A DNA stretch of 64,000 nt from Prorocentrum cordatum (GCA_963575745.1 CAUYUJ010013958.1:324620-388619), one strand, 5' to 3'. Shown: positions 17,935 through 29,090, counted from the stretch's first letter. Program-made: numbers and translations. Notes: a model not told the origin generated them from the sequence alone.

Positions 17935-18360
17935 ATGGAAGAAGGAGGAGGAAGAGGAGGAAGAGGAGGAGGAGGAGGAGGAGGAAGAGGAGGAGGAGGA
18001 GTCAGGGAGGAGGAGGAGGAGTCAGGAGGAAGAGGAGGAGGAGGAGGAAGGAGGAGAGGAAGGAGGAGAAGGAGGAGGAGGAGAGAGGAGGAGGAGAGAG
18101 GGAGGATGAGGAGGGTGGAGACGGTGGAGGAGGGAGGAGGGAGGAGGGAGGAGGGAGGGAGGAGGAGGAGGAGGAGGGAGGAGGGAGGAGGGGGAGGAGG
18201 GAGGAGGAGGAGGGGGAGGAGGGAGGGAGGGAGGAGGGAGGAGGGAGGAGGGTGAGGAGGAGGAGGGGAGGCCATCCATCCTAAAAAGGGATGGGTGCCG
18301 GGGAGCTTGCTGGAGGAGGAGGAGGAGGGGGAGGAGGAGGAGGAGGAGGAGAGGGCCGAG
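17935..18360. repeat. (GGA)n / GGAGGGA repeat tract
   Basis: Long interrupted GGA and GGAGGGA array with a short unique gap around 18270-18305. It produces poly-Glu/Gly/Arg and poly-Ser/Leu/Pro frames only. Confidence 0.85.
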
Positions 18361-18548
18361 CTTTAGCATCGAGGTGCTCATCGGTTTCTGGCGCGTTTGG
18401 CCCTCGTGGAGGGCCTCTGCAGCCCCCTTCTTGGGACCTCTGGTGGTCAGGCCCCAGGACGGAACTAAAGCTCACACGTCTTCCCTCCTCGTCCTCGTAT
18501 TTGTTCTCCTTCCCTCCCTTCCTCCTCATCCTCCTCCGCCCTGATTTC

Positions 18549-18641
18549 CTCCTCCTCCTCCTCCTCCTCCTGTTCCTCCTCCTCCTCCTCCTCCTCCTCC
18601 TCCTCCTCCTCCTCCGCCTTCTCCCGCTCCTCCTCCTCCCT
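18549..18641. repeat. (TCC)n microsatellite abutting retroelement 2
   Basis: TCC repeats that end immediately before the spliced-leader relic at 18642. A similar TCC tract lies after the element at 25229-25300. Confidence 0.85.
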
Positions 18642-18678
18642 TCCGTAGCCATTTGGGCTCAAGCCATCTTGGTTCCAG
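18642..18678 (+). other. Tandem spliced-leader relics at the 5' end of retroelement 2
   Basis: 18642-18663 matches all 22 positions of the DinoSL consensus except one T-to-G change at position 14. It is followed directly by CCATCTTGGTTCCAG (18664-18678), which matches the last 15 SL bases (CCATTTTGGCTCAAG) at 12 of 15 positions. The second block looks like an older SL from a previous copy cycle. Confidence 0.8.
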
Positions 18679-18923
18679 GTGTCCGTTTGCCCGCGGCAGA
18701 GCAAGGATACCGCTAGCCTGCGGCGGGCAAGGCTGTTCAGCTTGGTAGTTATCATGTGCATTCACTGCGGGGTTTGGGCTCCCGTACATCTGTGCCTTCA
18801 TTTCGGCGTTGGGTTGCCGAGCTCTGAGTTGTTCATCGTTCTCACTGCGACCACGAGAGTGACGCCTGTCGAATCGTCTCTAAAGCATGGGAGGCAGGAG
18901 GGGAGGTAACAATAGTAAATAAT

Positions 18924-19495
18924 ATGGCTTGTCGAGGAGATCCCGAACTCGTTCGGGCAGTCGCTCGCGGGCAGCATCAATCCGACAGCGACGGGGACGG
19001 CATGATGATCCTCTCCGAGACCCGTGCGTCCAGGAAGGAGCGCAACGAGAAGACGGAGATCGTGTCAGCGATGCGAGATCAGCCCGAGCAACATGACCTG
19101 ACGACCGCCAGCATTGAGTCAGCTCAAGACCACCGGCTCGCCCTAGCAGGAACGCATTGAAGCAGCTGTGCTTTCCGCTGTTGGTGATTAGTTCGACGCA
19201 AGAATCGGCCTCATCGAGTCCACGCCCGCCGAGGTCCAGAAGTCACCGCCAGCTGATCGTCGGGCGCGGGATGGGTTTCGGTGTTCGTTTTCCGCCGGCA
19301 CCTTGTACTGCGAGCTCTTCGGCTTCGAGGCGCTCGACTGAGAACAACCAAATGCCCTTCAACATTGGCCATGATTGACAATGTATGGGGGGCACGTCTG
19401 ACCGTACCAAGGTATGGGTGGGTGGTTCCCCGAGACCGATGATTGCAATCGTTCGTTTTTGTCATGCTGACACCATCAAGGCCGCCACGCGCCAG

Positions 19496-19526
<31 letters not shown>

Positions 19527-19897
19527 TCGAGTTTCAAGAACCTCAGCCAGTCTTATTTCTTCAAGGTCGCCAACGAAGGTCTCGCCAGGTCCTTCTGTGG
19601 AGGTGACCAAGATCCAGAAATCATCGTGGACGGACCTCAAGACAGGTTGCGCGGTTCCCTTTCGAGCTCCATTCGACGCACCTCAGCATGCACGTGAGAA
19701 GCAGAAGATCTCGGGACGCATCTGGGCCAGCATCCAGACCCACTCGGCCGAGCAGCAAATGAAGCACGACGGCTGGCAGCTCGGGCGCAATGGATACCAA
19801 GGCATGCGGTTCATCAAGACTGTCGAATGTGAGGGGGTGGCGGTTCCTCGCCGACGCCGACGGGGCCAGTGCACCATCGAACCGAATGAGGATAATT
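18924..19897 (+). pseudogene. Retroelement 2 ORF1 remnant, 5' part
   Basis: The frame from 18924 reads as a charged helical region (SETRASRKERNEKTEIVSAM and onward to 19160), and later frames carry a Ser run (CAG repeat, about 19500-19525) and a segment near 19600-19790 (SSWTDLKTG, then AREKQKISGRIWASIQTH). This ends in QCTIEPNEDN at 19896. At least two frame changes separate the pieces. By position after the SL and before the endonuclease/RT it should be ORF1. I recognise no named domain. Confidence 0.5.
19870..19897 (+). repeat. 28-bp direct repeat, left copy
   Basis: TGCACCATCGAACCGAATG-A-GGATAATT. It matches 21473-21500 with one difference (A versus T), consistent with a target-site duplication of the intervening insertion. 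Confidence 0.8.
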
Positions 19898-21472
19898 GAA
19901 TCGCTTCGCTCACTCCGCCGGCCCATACAGTCTCATGTCTGCCGTTTGCCCGAGGGCCTGGTGTCAATGCGGCGCTTTGGGGGTTCTTTTGCCAGGCGTC
20001 TCGGGAACCTCTTGGAGGCAGTGTTGAAGCCTCTTGAGGCCCCGTAAGGGCCGTTTGGGGGTCGTTGGGGCTTCTTGTTGGGCTTCTTGGGTGGTTCTTG
20101 GGGCGTCTTGGGGGACTTATTGGCGGGATGTTGGTGGCTTCTGAGGTGCTCCTAGGGGCAGAATCCCCCTTTGGGCGCCTCTTGGGCGGTCTTGGTGCTC
20201 TCTTGTGCCGTCTTGGGGTTATCTTGGGCCGTCTTGGGCCGATTTTAGCGGATTGTTGGGCTGTCTCGGGGCGATGTTGGGGGCTATTTGCGTAGTCTGA
20301 GGCGCTGTGAAACTCGAAACGCCGTTCATGCGGGAAGTGTACATGTTCCTCTGGGAATGGGACGATTTTTGATTGTAATGGCCGTCTTGGAGGGCCTCTT
20401 GAGGCTCTCTTGGGGCTTCTTGGCGGCCTCGACGGCAATTTTGAGGTCATCTTGGGCGATTTGGAACGATTGTTCGGCGACTTGAGGCCGCTTGGATTGT
20501 TTCGGGGGCGTTCCGGTGCCGTTTTGGCGCGCTCCTGGAGCGTTCTGGGGGCATGAGCCGAACGTCGCGCTCTGGGCGGCGTGCGGAAGCCATTGTGTGA
20601 GAGGGCGCGGTGGTGAGAAGAACAGCTCACCCCACCCGGCTTTCCGGGCTTTCCGGCGTAAGGAGGGCTTCTTCGCGGCACTTGTGAACGCTCCTGGACA
20701 GTGCTTTTTGGGCAGGTTCTTGACGCTTGTTGCAAGTCTGTAGGGGCCCCGTTGGGAGTCTACCGAATGGAGAGCACATTGTAGCATCGCTTGCACTTGC
20801 TTGCGTGCTCGGGGGGGCATTTGGGGGGCCTCCTGGGGCCGCTTGGGGGACTCTTTGGGGCCTCCTGAGGGCCTCGTGGGGGCCTCTTGGGGCCTCTTAG
20901 GGGCCTCTTGGGGCCTCGTGGGGGCTTCTTAAGGCCGAGGGCTCGAAATGTTGTTTCGTGTTCCCTCTCTGGGGCCCCTTTGGGGGCGTTCTCGGGGCCC
21001 TTTTGGACCGTCTTGGAAGCTTCTTGGGCCGTCTTCGAGCCCTCTTGGGCCATCTTGGGGCCCTCTTGGGGGCCTCTTGGGCCCTCTTGGGGCGATCTTG
21101 GGGGCCTCTTGAGCCGTCTTGGGGCGTCGGGAAGCCGAAAAGGTGGAAGCTCCAAAATCTGTCAAAAACCTAAGGAAAAGCTATGAATTGTGCCTCCTGG
21201 GGCCCTCTTGGGAGTGCTCTTGGAGGCCTCTTGGGGCGTCTGGGGGCTATCTTGGGCGTCTTGGAGCGATCTTGTGGCATGTCGGACCCCTCGTGTACCA
21301 TTTTGGGGGCCTCTTGGGGGCCTCTTGGCCTTTCTTGGGCTCTCGGGGACGTCTCGGAGCCCTGTTGGTGTGCTCATGGAGCGCTCTGGTGGAGTCGCCC
21401 GGGGATCAGCCGGGACCCGCCCGGGGTATTTTTCGCCCGGGGACCCCCAGGGGCCGCCCCGCGCGCGCGAAC
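19898..21472 (+). repeat. CTTGGGG minisatellite family, copy 4, inserted in ORF1 of element 2
   Basis: About 1.6 kb almost entirely of degenerate 9-15 bp units with CTTGGGG/CTCTTGGGGC cores, in plus orientation, bounded by the 28-bp direct repeat. Plus frames read as Leu/Gly/Trp/Ser repeats and minus frames as Pro/Arg/Lys/Ser repeats. Two non-repetitive islands (about 20300-20360 and 20560-20810) interrupt it. No transposase, terminal inverted repeat or poly(A) tail is visible. Confidence 0.7.
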
Positions 21473-21720
21473 TGCACCATCGAACCGAATGTGGATAATT
21501 TAGCAGCTCGCAAGATCTTGGATGAGCAGACGGAGACTTTCGCGGACAAGGCGTTCGATGTCTCCCGCTGGGGTACCACGCAGCCGCCTCAGAGCGCAAG
21601 CGCCCCATTCTTGATGGGGACGTCTTCGAGAAGGCGGCAGGTCTACAGGCAGCAATTGGGAGCTGCTTCCGTCTCGCAGCGAGCGCCGCAGTCGCGCTCC
21701 AGCTAGTGCCACGTGCTCTT
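21473..21720 (+). pseudogene. Retroelement 2 ORF1 remnant, 3' part
   Basis: Begins with the right copy of the 28-bp repeat (21473-21500) and continues CTIEPNVDN-LAARKILDEQ, so the reading that stops at the left copy would continue here if the insertion were absent. A helical segment and a Ser/Arg-rich end follow. This continuity is the main reason to regard the two parts as one former ORF. Confidence 0.55.
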
Positions 21721-21749
21721 CTAGTTCTTCCTCCAGCTCTTCGTGATGC

Positions 21750-22530
21750 GACGAGTGCGATGACCCCAATGTCGATTTTCAGCCATAGTCGCAGCTTCAA
21801 GCCAGAATCCAGAAACTCGTTCGCCTCGCACAAGTTCGTAGCACCGCGCGCATCCAGTAGTTCCGCGGGAGTGAGTTCGATGTGGAGTCTCTCCACAAAG
21901 ATCGAAAGGCTGTCCTGGGGTTCGGCCCATCTCTTCCATAATTATACCGCAGCTGCTGAGGGCCGCTGTTCCTTCCCGCGCTTGGGGGGCAGTTCACGGC
22001 ACGGCACTCAGACACCAGGAGATCGCCCTTTGGCGCGCGCGAGCAGTTTTGCTTGCTGGTCGAGCTGGCACCCTCCAAATCAGCAGCGCCCATGATGAGC
22101 CTGGCCAAAGTGCCCTATCCTAGAAGGCCTATCTCAGCAGAGTTCGTGCAGCAGTGCCTCCGCAAGCACGAGCATCTTGTTCCGCCGTGGGAGACGCCGA
22201 CTTCCGGTCCGAGGGCGCGGGCAGCGTCGCGGCGCAGGGTCGCATCATTCACCCCGACTGACAGGCCAGCATCGCACGTCATCTCTCTGTTTGGTGAGTT
22301 CGCCGATGTCGAACAACCGCTGCCCGCGCGCCGCGTCGTTCAGTCTGAGGGGTCAGGCCAGTCCAGAGCGCGCGCCGTCGAGGCAGAAGCCACGCCGACA
22401 TGTGCAGCGCCAGCTGGGTCGACCTCTATCATTTTAGCTGCGTCTCAAGGTGGGCCCGCGACCTGGGCGAGTTATCCGACCGCGCCACTGCCCCCATCGT
22501 CTTTTGCTCTGGTGAACATCAGCGTCGTCT
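21750..22530 (+). pseudogene. Retroelement 2 endonuclease remnant (weak)
   Basis: No intact domain. The best signal is around 22430-22500, where one frame reads WARDLGELSDRATAP, resembling the terminal LSDHxPV of an AP-endonuclease-like domain with the His lost. Position between ORF1 and RT supports the call. The upstream 21750-22400 is too decayed to place other motifs. Confidence 0.35.
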
Positions 22531-23049
22531 GGGGGACGCCCCCCCCCCCCCCGTCGTCGGACCTTGCCCGGGCCGCGATCGAGGCGAAAGACTTCGCGCG
22601 CGGGGCACCCTGCGCCGCGAGCAAAGAGCTCGAGCGCCGGGGGAGCCCACTCGGCCCAGGAGGGGATCTCGCGGGGGCTCGCGGCCACGAGGGGAGCCGA
22701 CCGGGGCGAGTCCTCCATCCTCGAGCGCGCTCGCCGCCCACCCCCTCCCCCGCGCGTTCTCCGTCGCAGCGGGCGATGGGGCCCATGTCTGAGGCGGCAG
22801 GAATGCATTCCACGAGCGCGCGGCCGCGCGAATCCGCCCCGACATCATCCAGAATGAGCTCGAGGGGCCTCGGCCAACGAGCCCCCCCGAGCCCCAAAAG
22901 AAGCACTTCGGCGGACAACTGCATAAACATCGCTCCGCCTGGGCCTGCAGACAGCGCGCCGTCCGCATTTCGGGGTCTCTGACCCGACTGGGCAGCGCGT
23001 CGCGGTCTCCACCAACGTTTGCGAATCTTTGGCCGAGTACTGACGGCAG

Positions 23050-24460
23050 ATGCACTGCGATTCGCCGGCCTGTCTTGAGACGGCGGAAGAGGCCGAGGTC
23101 TTCATTCATAAGGTGCCCGAGTTCATTGACGACAAGCCTGTCAATGTTGAGCTCATCCAGGCACTCTCGCGCGCGATGCGCCCTTGTCCTGGGCCCGACG
23201 GGACCCCCTACTCAGGCCTCGCGCGAGCTGGGAAGTTTGCTGCAGACGCCCTGAACGAGCTCTACTGTCACATCCTCGATGGTGGCGCGATCGGCCCCTC
23301 CTTCAACGAAGCCTTTGCTGTCCTTCTAGCCAAAGGGGGGCGGGCGGGGTCGTAGAGCTCGCTGCTCGGGCCCCAGACTGCGCGCGGCCCATGGACCTCG
23401 CCAGCGCCGATATCAAGTCGATCTGCGTCGCGTTGAATCACCCGCCAGCCTGCGCGTGCCAAGCGTGCGCCGTCGACTTCCAGAGGGGGTTCGTGCGCGC
23501 TCAGAGCTTGGCAGAAAATGCCATCGCCATCGGGGCCCGCGCCTTCCCCGGGTCAGCGCAGCGGGCCCACGAGGACGCGGGCTTCCTCCTGCGCGACTTC
23601 CGCGCAGCGCCCCCGCCCCTGAAGCACTCGTATCTACGCGGGGCGCTGGAACAAATGAAGGCCCCGAGGTCTGCGTGCCAGGCCATCGAAGCTCTGCGCT
23701 GCAGGTGCTCGGATATTTCGCCCAAGCCCCCCGGTGGAATCAGTCGGGGGTGCCCGATGCCAGGAAGTCTCTCTGCTTTGGTTATTGGGCCCCTGCTGCG
23801 GTTCACGGCTGGCGGCCTTCCTCCCCGCCGCGCAGTTGCTGGCGCGCGTGCGGATGGCTTTAGAGTTGCCGCTGCCGACGTCGTCGACCGTTGCTACCGT
23901 TACTTCTGGGTCGCTTCGGACGCTGCTGGCCGCGGCCCGAACACCCAGAAGTCCGCCCTCGCGCTTCCGATGGGGCCCGCCCCGGGTGCATGTTCAGGAC
24001 AAGCTTCGGGAGGTTGGCGTCGCCGAGGCTGGCCTCAAAATCGCCTTGTCGGGGAAGTGCCTCGGGGCGTTCCTTGGGCGACAAAGTTTCTTTCAGTCTT
24101 GGATCGCCCCGACTACCAGGTACCTCTCCAGGACCACTGCTGCCAGGCTCCCCCGCCTGGGTCCGATCGAGAAGATCGCGCAATGCAGCGCGCCGCGCCC
24201 CCCCAGCCCGTCTCGCGCCGCACAGTTCTACGAGCCGACGGCCGCAGTCTCTCAGGACGAAAGGAGCGCGCTTGATCTCTTGGCGGGGTCCCCTGGAAGC
24301 CCGCGCACCCCAGCTCCGTCGCACGACCTCATGTCCGCCGGCTTTCAGGCCCAGGCAAGACATCTCGAGCGCGCGTCGAGGGCTACGTTAGATCGCTCCG
24401 CTGCGATTTGTGCAGATGGCTGCGGCATCGCTCGGAGGAGCAATTGTCTTTGGGCCTGAG
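23050..24460 (+). pseudogene. Retroelement 2 reverse transcriptase remnant
   Basis: The frame 23050-23355 contains RPCPGPDGTPYSGLARAG and FNEAFAVLLAKG (fingers motifs). After a frame change near 23340, CARPMDLASADIKSI and VDFQRGFVRAQS follow, then FLLRDFRAAPPPLKHSYLRG (motif A, catalytic Asp kept, Phe-Pro lost). A further change gives ISRGCPMPGSLSALVIGPLL (motif B). The motif C Asp pair cannot be read intact near 23860-23890. At least three frame changes make it inactive. The order and spacing match element 3, so the assignment is firm although the sequence is degraded. Confidence 0.8.
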
Positions 24461-24719
24461 AGGAGACCTCCTGCTTCCACCTCGACCCCAACTTCAGGCT
24501 GCCGAGCAGCGCCCCCCCCCACCCTGGCGCCCAAATGACCCAGAGGGCCGCCGAAAAGGTCCCAATGATACGAGGACCTCTCTCAGGGAAGGCTGTCCTC
24601 AAGCGTCGAGCTGGCCGCTTTCAAATATTTTCGGACCCCTCCCGAGGTGAGCTCCTGTGTCGGGCTTTCGCCTGTGTCCAAAAATTGGCCTCTCAGTGCG
24701 CGGTCGCACCCGTGCTGAG

Positions 24720-24860
24720 GATTGCGCGCAATGCGGGGTGCACCCCCGGGCGGTTCGGAGGTGCTCCGCAGGCGTGCCACTTCTGCCGGTGGGCTCTGGG
24801 AGGGTACCACAGAGTTCACCATGCAGCGCGTCCTGCCATCGAGGCCGTTCTTCCGCTCCG
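24720..24860 (+). pseudogene. Retroelement 2 C-terminal zinc-finger remnant
   Basis: One frame reads GRFGGAPQACHFCRWALGG followed by RVHHAARPAI, a C-x2-C ... H-H pattern resembling the post-RT Cys/His finger of these elements, with the final Cys replaced by Arg. The 3' part to 25228 holds only Leu/Pro/Ser-rich readings. Confidence 0.5.
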
Positions 24861-25228
24861 TCTTCTTCTTTCCCCATTCCTTCTTGGCCGCCCCTGGCCT
24901 CCCCCGTGTTGCTCTATTTCCTAGCTTTCCCGCTTCTGACTCTGCTATCGTCAGTGTCGCCGTGTTTTCGGCGCATTGCCCGCATTTCGTCGTTCCTACA
25001 GGAGCTGTGGAGGAGTTCGGGGGGGGAACTTCTCTCAGCTGCGCGCGGCCGGCTAAAATAGTTGGCGCGCCGTCGACCCTCTCTTTCTAGAGCGATCCGT
25101 GGGCGAGGCAAGTTCTGTGCAGCCCCAAAGAACGGACAGCGGATCTCCCGTCTCGTATGACGTTTAGCTTTCGCATCGTTTCTTGTCCGCCTGCCCTCTT
25201 ATCGTCTCTTTTTCTCGGCCTGTGAACT

Positions 25229-25300
25229 CCTCCTCCTCCTCCTCCTCCTTTCCCTCCTCCTCCTCATCCTCCTCCTCATCCCTTCATCATCCTTCCTCTC
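25229..25300. repeat. (TCC)n microsatellite after retroelement 2
   Basis: TCC repeats with TTTCCC and TCATCC interruptions. The probable right half of the microsatellite into which element 2 was inserted. Confidence 0.8.
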
Positions 25301-26155
25301 CACTTCCTCATCCATGTCAGTATCCTCCATATCTTCGCCCTGCGATCGGATTTATCATTACACGCCATGCCGAACGTCCACTCCTCTTTGTAATATCCAT
25401 ATGGTGGCCAAGCTGGCGTGGGCAAGTTGCGGGGAACCCCACCAAGCGGGGCCAGATGTTTTTTTCCTCGTTTTTAGCGGCGCCATGCTTCAGAGCCCTT
25501 TGCAAGCGCGCGATCGCCGCATCCAGACCTCGGTGCGCGACCCGCCGGTGGGCATAGACGAGTCACCGATCACCGATCATCAACCTCCAGTGCGCAGCCG
25601 AAAAAAAACATTGTCGCTTGCAGGTGCGCAGGATCGGCCGCACGTAAGGGGTGGCCCTTCGCCGGGGTGACCTCTGGTGCGGGCCCACGGGGGTCCTTCG
25701 ATCGCCGAGCGCAGCGCGATAGTAGCGTTTTGCGCGTTTGAACTGGGCCCGCCCCGCGGCCCCCCTAAGGACGCGCGCCAAAGGTCAGTTTTGCCCAGGG
25801 TCACTCTTGCGTGTAGGCGACAGGAGCAGGGGTAGGGAAGCTGAGGGCGAGGGGATCAACAGAGCTTCCCAAGCAGAGTCAGACTGCCTTGAGGAATCTC
25901 AGCGGCCCCCGCGCCGCAGAACGACATGGGGCCAGGGGGCCATGGCGACCTGCCGAGGTCCCCCGAGCTCCCCCCAGGGAAGAGTAGTGAGACGGATCCT
26001 GCCCCTCCCCCCTCCTCTCCCCTCCTCGTCGTCCCCAGTTATGCCCACACCGCTCGCGATGTCGCAGGTCCCTGGGGCCGTCGAAAACCATTCAGGGTAG
26101 AAGCCAGTCCCTGGGAAAGGGGGTCCAGACCTCTGGGGATCCACGGCGCACACTC
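25301..26155. other. Unassigned stretch
   Basis: No supportable gene; only short overlapping frames. About 26075-26135 holds a diverged segment resembling the dispersed repeat at 48759-48845 (CATTCAGGGTAGAAGCCAGT, then CCTGGGAAAGGGGGTC). Confidence 0.35.
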
Positions 26156-26159
26156 GATG

Positions 26160-26242
26160 AAGGCAAGGAGGAGGACGAGGAGGAGAAGGAGGAGGAGGAG
26201 GAGCAGGAAAGGAGGAGGAGGAGGAGGAGGAGGAGGAGGATA
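26160..26242. repeat. (GGA)n microsatellite
   Basis: AGGAGGACGAGGAGGAG tract of about 80 bp. Confidence 0.85.
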
Positions 26243-27440
26243 GTCGAGGATCGCCTGCCGGCCAGCATAGTCGAGGAGTCCAGCACCGCTTCTTTCTTTC
26301 AAAGCGGACTGCAAGATCTTCTCCGGCACAGCGCCAGCAGCGGGGACCCATAGTGGGCGAGGATATTCAGCCCGCGCGTCCCCTGGCAAAGGCACCCTCT
26401 GAGCACGTATGCTTCATGGAAGGTCACCGAGGGTGTCGTTCTCGCTGGAAAAAGGAGGCAAAGGAGGAGGGCGACCACCGGCAGTGCCCCTCAGGGGCAA
26501 CATTCGGGGGGAATAGGCTCACGGGGGACGCACCGACCCCCAATCGCCCATTCATCGCCGATGGGGGCCTGATAGCCCACCCCGCCCAGGAGTTTGTGGA
26601 TTTGCTATCGGGGGCCTATCGGCGATCTATCGGCGTGGTATCGCTCCATGTTTCCGCCCCTGAGCTGGTCCCCCCCAGGTGGATCTTCGTCGGTTGGCTT
26701 TCGGATCACAGCTCGGATCTCCGGCGGCCGTTCGGGACGATCCGGGCACCCTCAGAACGCTCTCGGCGAGGCGCAGCCGTTGGAAGCCGAGGCTGAAAAG
26801 TTGCCGAAAACTGCGACACCGTCCGAAAACCCCGAATCTCGAACCTGAGCCTGAATCCCCCCCCCCACTAATGTTGCCCTCGATCCCCGCCCCCGGTCGT
26901 TGCCTCTCAAGAGAGGGCGCAGGGTGAGGGGCAGGAGGAGGGGTGCCCGCAGACAGGACGGGGGGGGGGAAGGCGCAGCGGGAGCGAAAGCACGAGAGCG
27001 GGGGGGGGCCCGGGAGTGGGAGCCCGCGCCGCCGAAGCGGGTCTCGGAGCAGGCGGCGTCGGAGCATCGCGCCGCACCGCCGGCGCATCGGCAGTGCGGC
27101 GCTGTCCCCGGCCGTACGTGCAGTGCCAGGGGCGGCGGCCCGTCTTCCCATCCTACCATCATAGGGGGATGCGAAGTCCCTGAAGACGGGACGGGGTGGG
27201 CACGAGCGGGCATCATAGCCGGCTCAAAATCAAAAGAGGCATCATAGCCTCATCAATCAAGATTGATCCACTCACGGATCCACTGCAATTGATTTTCATT
27301 GAATTCATTCCATGCGTAGCATGCTCTCCCCTCGATCCATCGAAAGATCACGCCGGAGCCTTTGTTTGAGGGTCTTCGGGCCAGCAAGGGCCCTCGGCGG
27401 CCGAAGACGGCCAAGAATGTCCCGTCGTGCTTTTCCCATA
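26243..27440. other. Unassigned GC-rich stretch
   Basis: No gene that I can support. GC is very high around 26850-27160 with G and C homopolymers. A short AT-richer patch (27210-27310) has ATCAATCAAGATTGATCCAC-type inverted sequence. Confidence 0.35.
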
Positions 27441-27444
27441 CACA

Positions 27445-27466
27445 GGCATGTCGACGACAACAGCAA

Positions 27467-27498
<32 letters not shown>

Positions 27499-28090
27499 AA
27501 CACAAAAAACAGTTCAACTGCATTCGTCCTTGTATGCTCGCGTGCCATGCATCACGTATATCCCAAACCCTCGATACCCGCCCTCTTCGTCTTCGATCGA
27601 ACCCGCTTACTGGGATATCTTTCTTACCTGCAACGTGTATTTCGTGCAGCCCCTAAGGCAGGGGAAGAGAGGACGGATGGAAGGAAGGGACAAGGGGCAG
27701 GCGGGTTGCTGAAGCATGCCTCCTGCATGAATCGCGAGGAAGTCTCGAGCGATATCGCGATTCCCACATGAATCGTGATGATGTCCAGAGCGAGAGCTTG
27801 ATTCCTGAGTGTCGAGGGCGCGGCGTCTGAACAAATTGCGAGGAAGTCCCACGTGAGAGCGCAATCCTTGCATCAGTTGTGAGGATGTCCAGCGCGAGAG
27901 CGCGATTTGGCCTGCCAGCGGCAGCGCTGATCGGCGGCAACCCGACCCCGATTCCTAACTGAAATGCGAGGAAGTCTCATGCGAGAGCGGGGGTCCTGGC
28001 TAAATTGTGAGGACGTCTCAGGCGGGAGCCGTTGTTGTTGTAACCCGGGGGCCAAGGGCACAGTTTGAGCTTCAAGATTTTCCCGGATAT
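27445..28090 (+). repeat. Higher-order tandem repeat, unit 1
   Basis: Order: CAA/CAG microsatellite (about 27461-27503), a conserved body (about 27525-27690, with TATATCCCAAACCCTCGATA-type and CAACGTGTATTTCGTGCAG segments and GGACGGATGGAAGGAA), then six hairpin units (27731-28032). The final hairpin reads GGCGGGAGCC followed by GTT repeats. The same order recurs in units 2-4. Confidence 0.8.
27731..28032 (+). repeat. Hairpin array A (six 41-bp-type units)
   Basis: GAGGA-x-GTC cores start at 27736, 27777 (GATGA variant), 27840, 27881, 27968 and 28009. The units form pairs with exactly 41 bp between starts, separated by 63 and 87 bp. A typical unit is AATCGCG - GAGGAAGTC-type core - GC-GNRA-GC mini-hairpin - CGCGATT, with outer arms inverted. 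Unit 3 has ATTGCG/CGCAAT instead, a paired change that keeps the stem. Confidence 0.75.
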
Positions 28091-28805
28091 TTAAAAACAG
28101 GGTGCGAGCGCCGGAAAGGGCATTTCAATCGAAAACATAGAATGTGCACCGGAAGGGGGGGTCAACAATCATTATTTTCCGTAGTGAGAGTTCAACAGCA
28201 GCAGCAGCAACAACAACCATCTTCAGACTGTTCGCTCTTACCTGCTCGCGGACAACTCAACACATATATCCCGGACCCTCGATACCCGCCCTCGTCGTCT
28301 TCGATCGCACCTCTTAGGAGTGGATATATTTCGTATATGCAGCGTGTATTTTGTGAAGCCCCTAAGGCAGTGGAAGCAAGGACGGATGGAAGGAATGAAT
28401 GAGGGGGGGAGGAGGATGGAGCACGGGATTAACAGGATGGGGGCTAGGAGCAGAACGCCCGTGGCAGAACCAGACGGGCGGGTAGACCCTAACAGGCTGG
28501 TCGGGAAGGCGGGACCAAGCAGCCAGGTCGAACAGGCTGCTTTCAAGCGTGATTCTCACATGAATCGCGAGGAAATCTCAAGCGATAGCGCGATGCCCAC
28601 ATGAATCGTGAGGAAGTCCACAGTCCACAGCGAGAGCGTGATTCATGAGTGTCGAGGGCGCGGCGTCTGAATAGATGGCGAGGGCGTCCCGCGCGAAAGC
28701 GCGATTTGGAAAAACATTGTGAGGAAGTATCTGGCGGGAGCCGTTGTTGTTGCTGCAGTTCGGGAGCCAACAACGTAGTTTGATGACCTTGCGTTCCCCT
28801 TAGAC
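28090..28805 (+). repeat. Higher-order tandem repeat, unit 2
   Basis: Starts at CAGGGTGCGAGCGCCGG (about 28099), has the CAG/CAA tract (28190-28217), the conserved body (28218-28400), an extra segment of about 150 bp (28400-28550, shared only with unit 3), and four hairpin units (28559-28745). Confidence 0.8.
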
Positions 28806-29090
28806 AAAGCAGGGTGCGAGCCCCGGAAGAAGCACTTGAATTGAAGAATCCAATGGTTACCAGAGGGGAGCAACAATTAATATTCATAAATGGGAATTCA
28901 CCACCACAACAACAACAACAGCAACAACAAACATGTTTTGGTTGTTCGCTCTTCTCTGTTCGCGGGCCATCCACCATGTATATCCCGGACACTCGATATC
29001 CGCCCATTTTCGTTTCCAATCGTGCCCCTTGTGGGGTAAATATTTGTCCCAACCCTCCTTGGTTGGGTATTCGTTTTGAATAGAGCACTG
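28805..29090 (+). repeat. Higher-order tandem repeat, unit 3, left part
   Basis: Begins with CAGGGTGCGAGCCCCGG, then a CAA tract (28900-28929) and the first half of the conserved body. It stops where the insertion carrying the 101-bp satellite begins. The missing second half resumes near 31310. Confidence 0.75.

Larger units (their letters stand above)
18642..25228 (+). mobile_element. Non-LTR retrotransposon 2, decayed, with 5' spliced leader
   Basis: A plus-strand fossil element: SL relic (18642-18678), ORF1 remnants (18924-19897 and 21473 to about 21720), endonuclease remnant (about 21750-22530), reverse transcriptase remnant (23050 to about 24460) and a zinc-finger-like tail (about 24720-24860). 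The 3' limit is placed at the TCC microsatellite that begins about 25229 and is approximate. ORF1 is interrupted by a 1.6-kb minisatellite insertion flanked by a 28-bp direct repeat. Coding sequence hops frames many times, so it is non-functional. Confidence 0.7.

Noticed and set aside
17418-18381. Poly-Glu, poly-Leu and poly-Ser proteins over GGA tracts (also at 4.85, 26.2, 52.2, 63.4 and 63.7 kb)
   Set aside because: Trinucleotide microsatellites give open frames in every phase. Only the last 89 bp before 17843 were kept, as exon 3 of the plastid-targeted gene.
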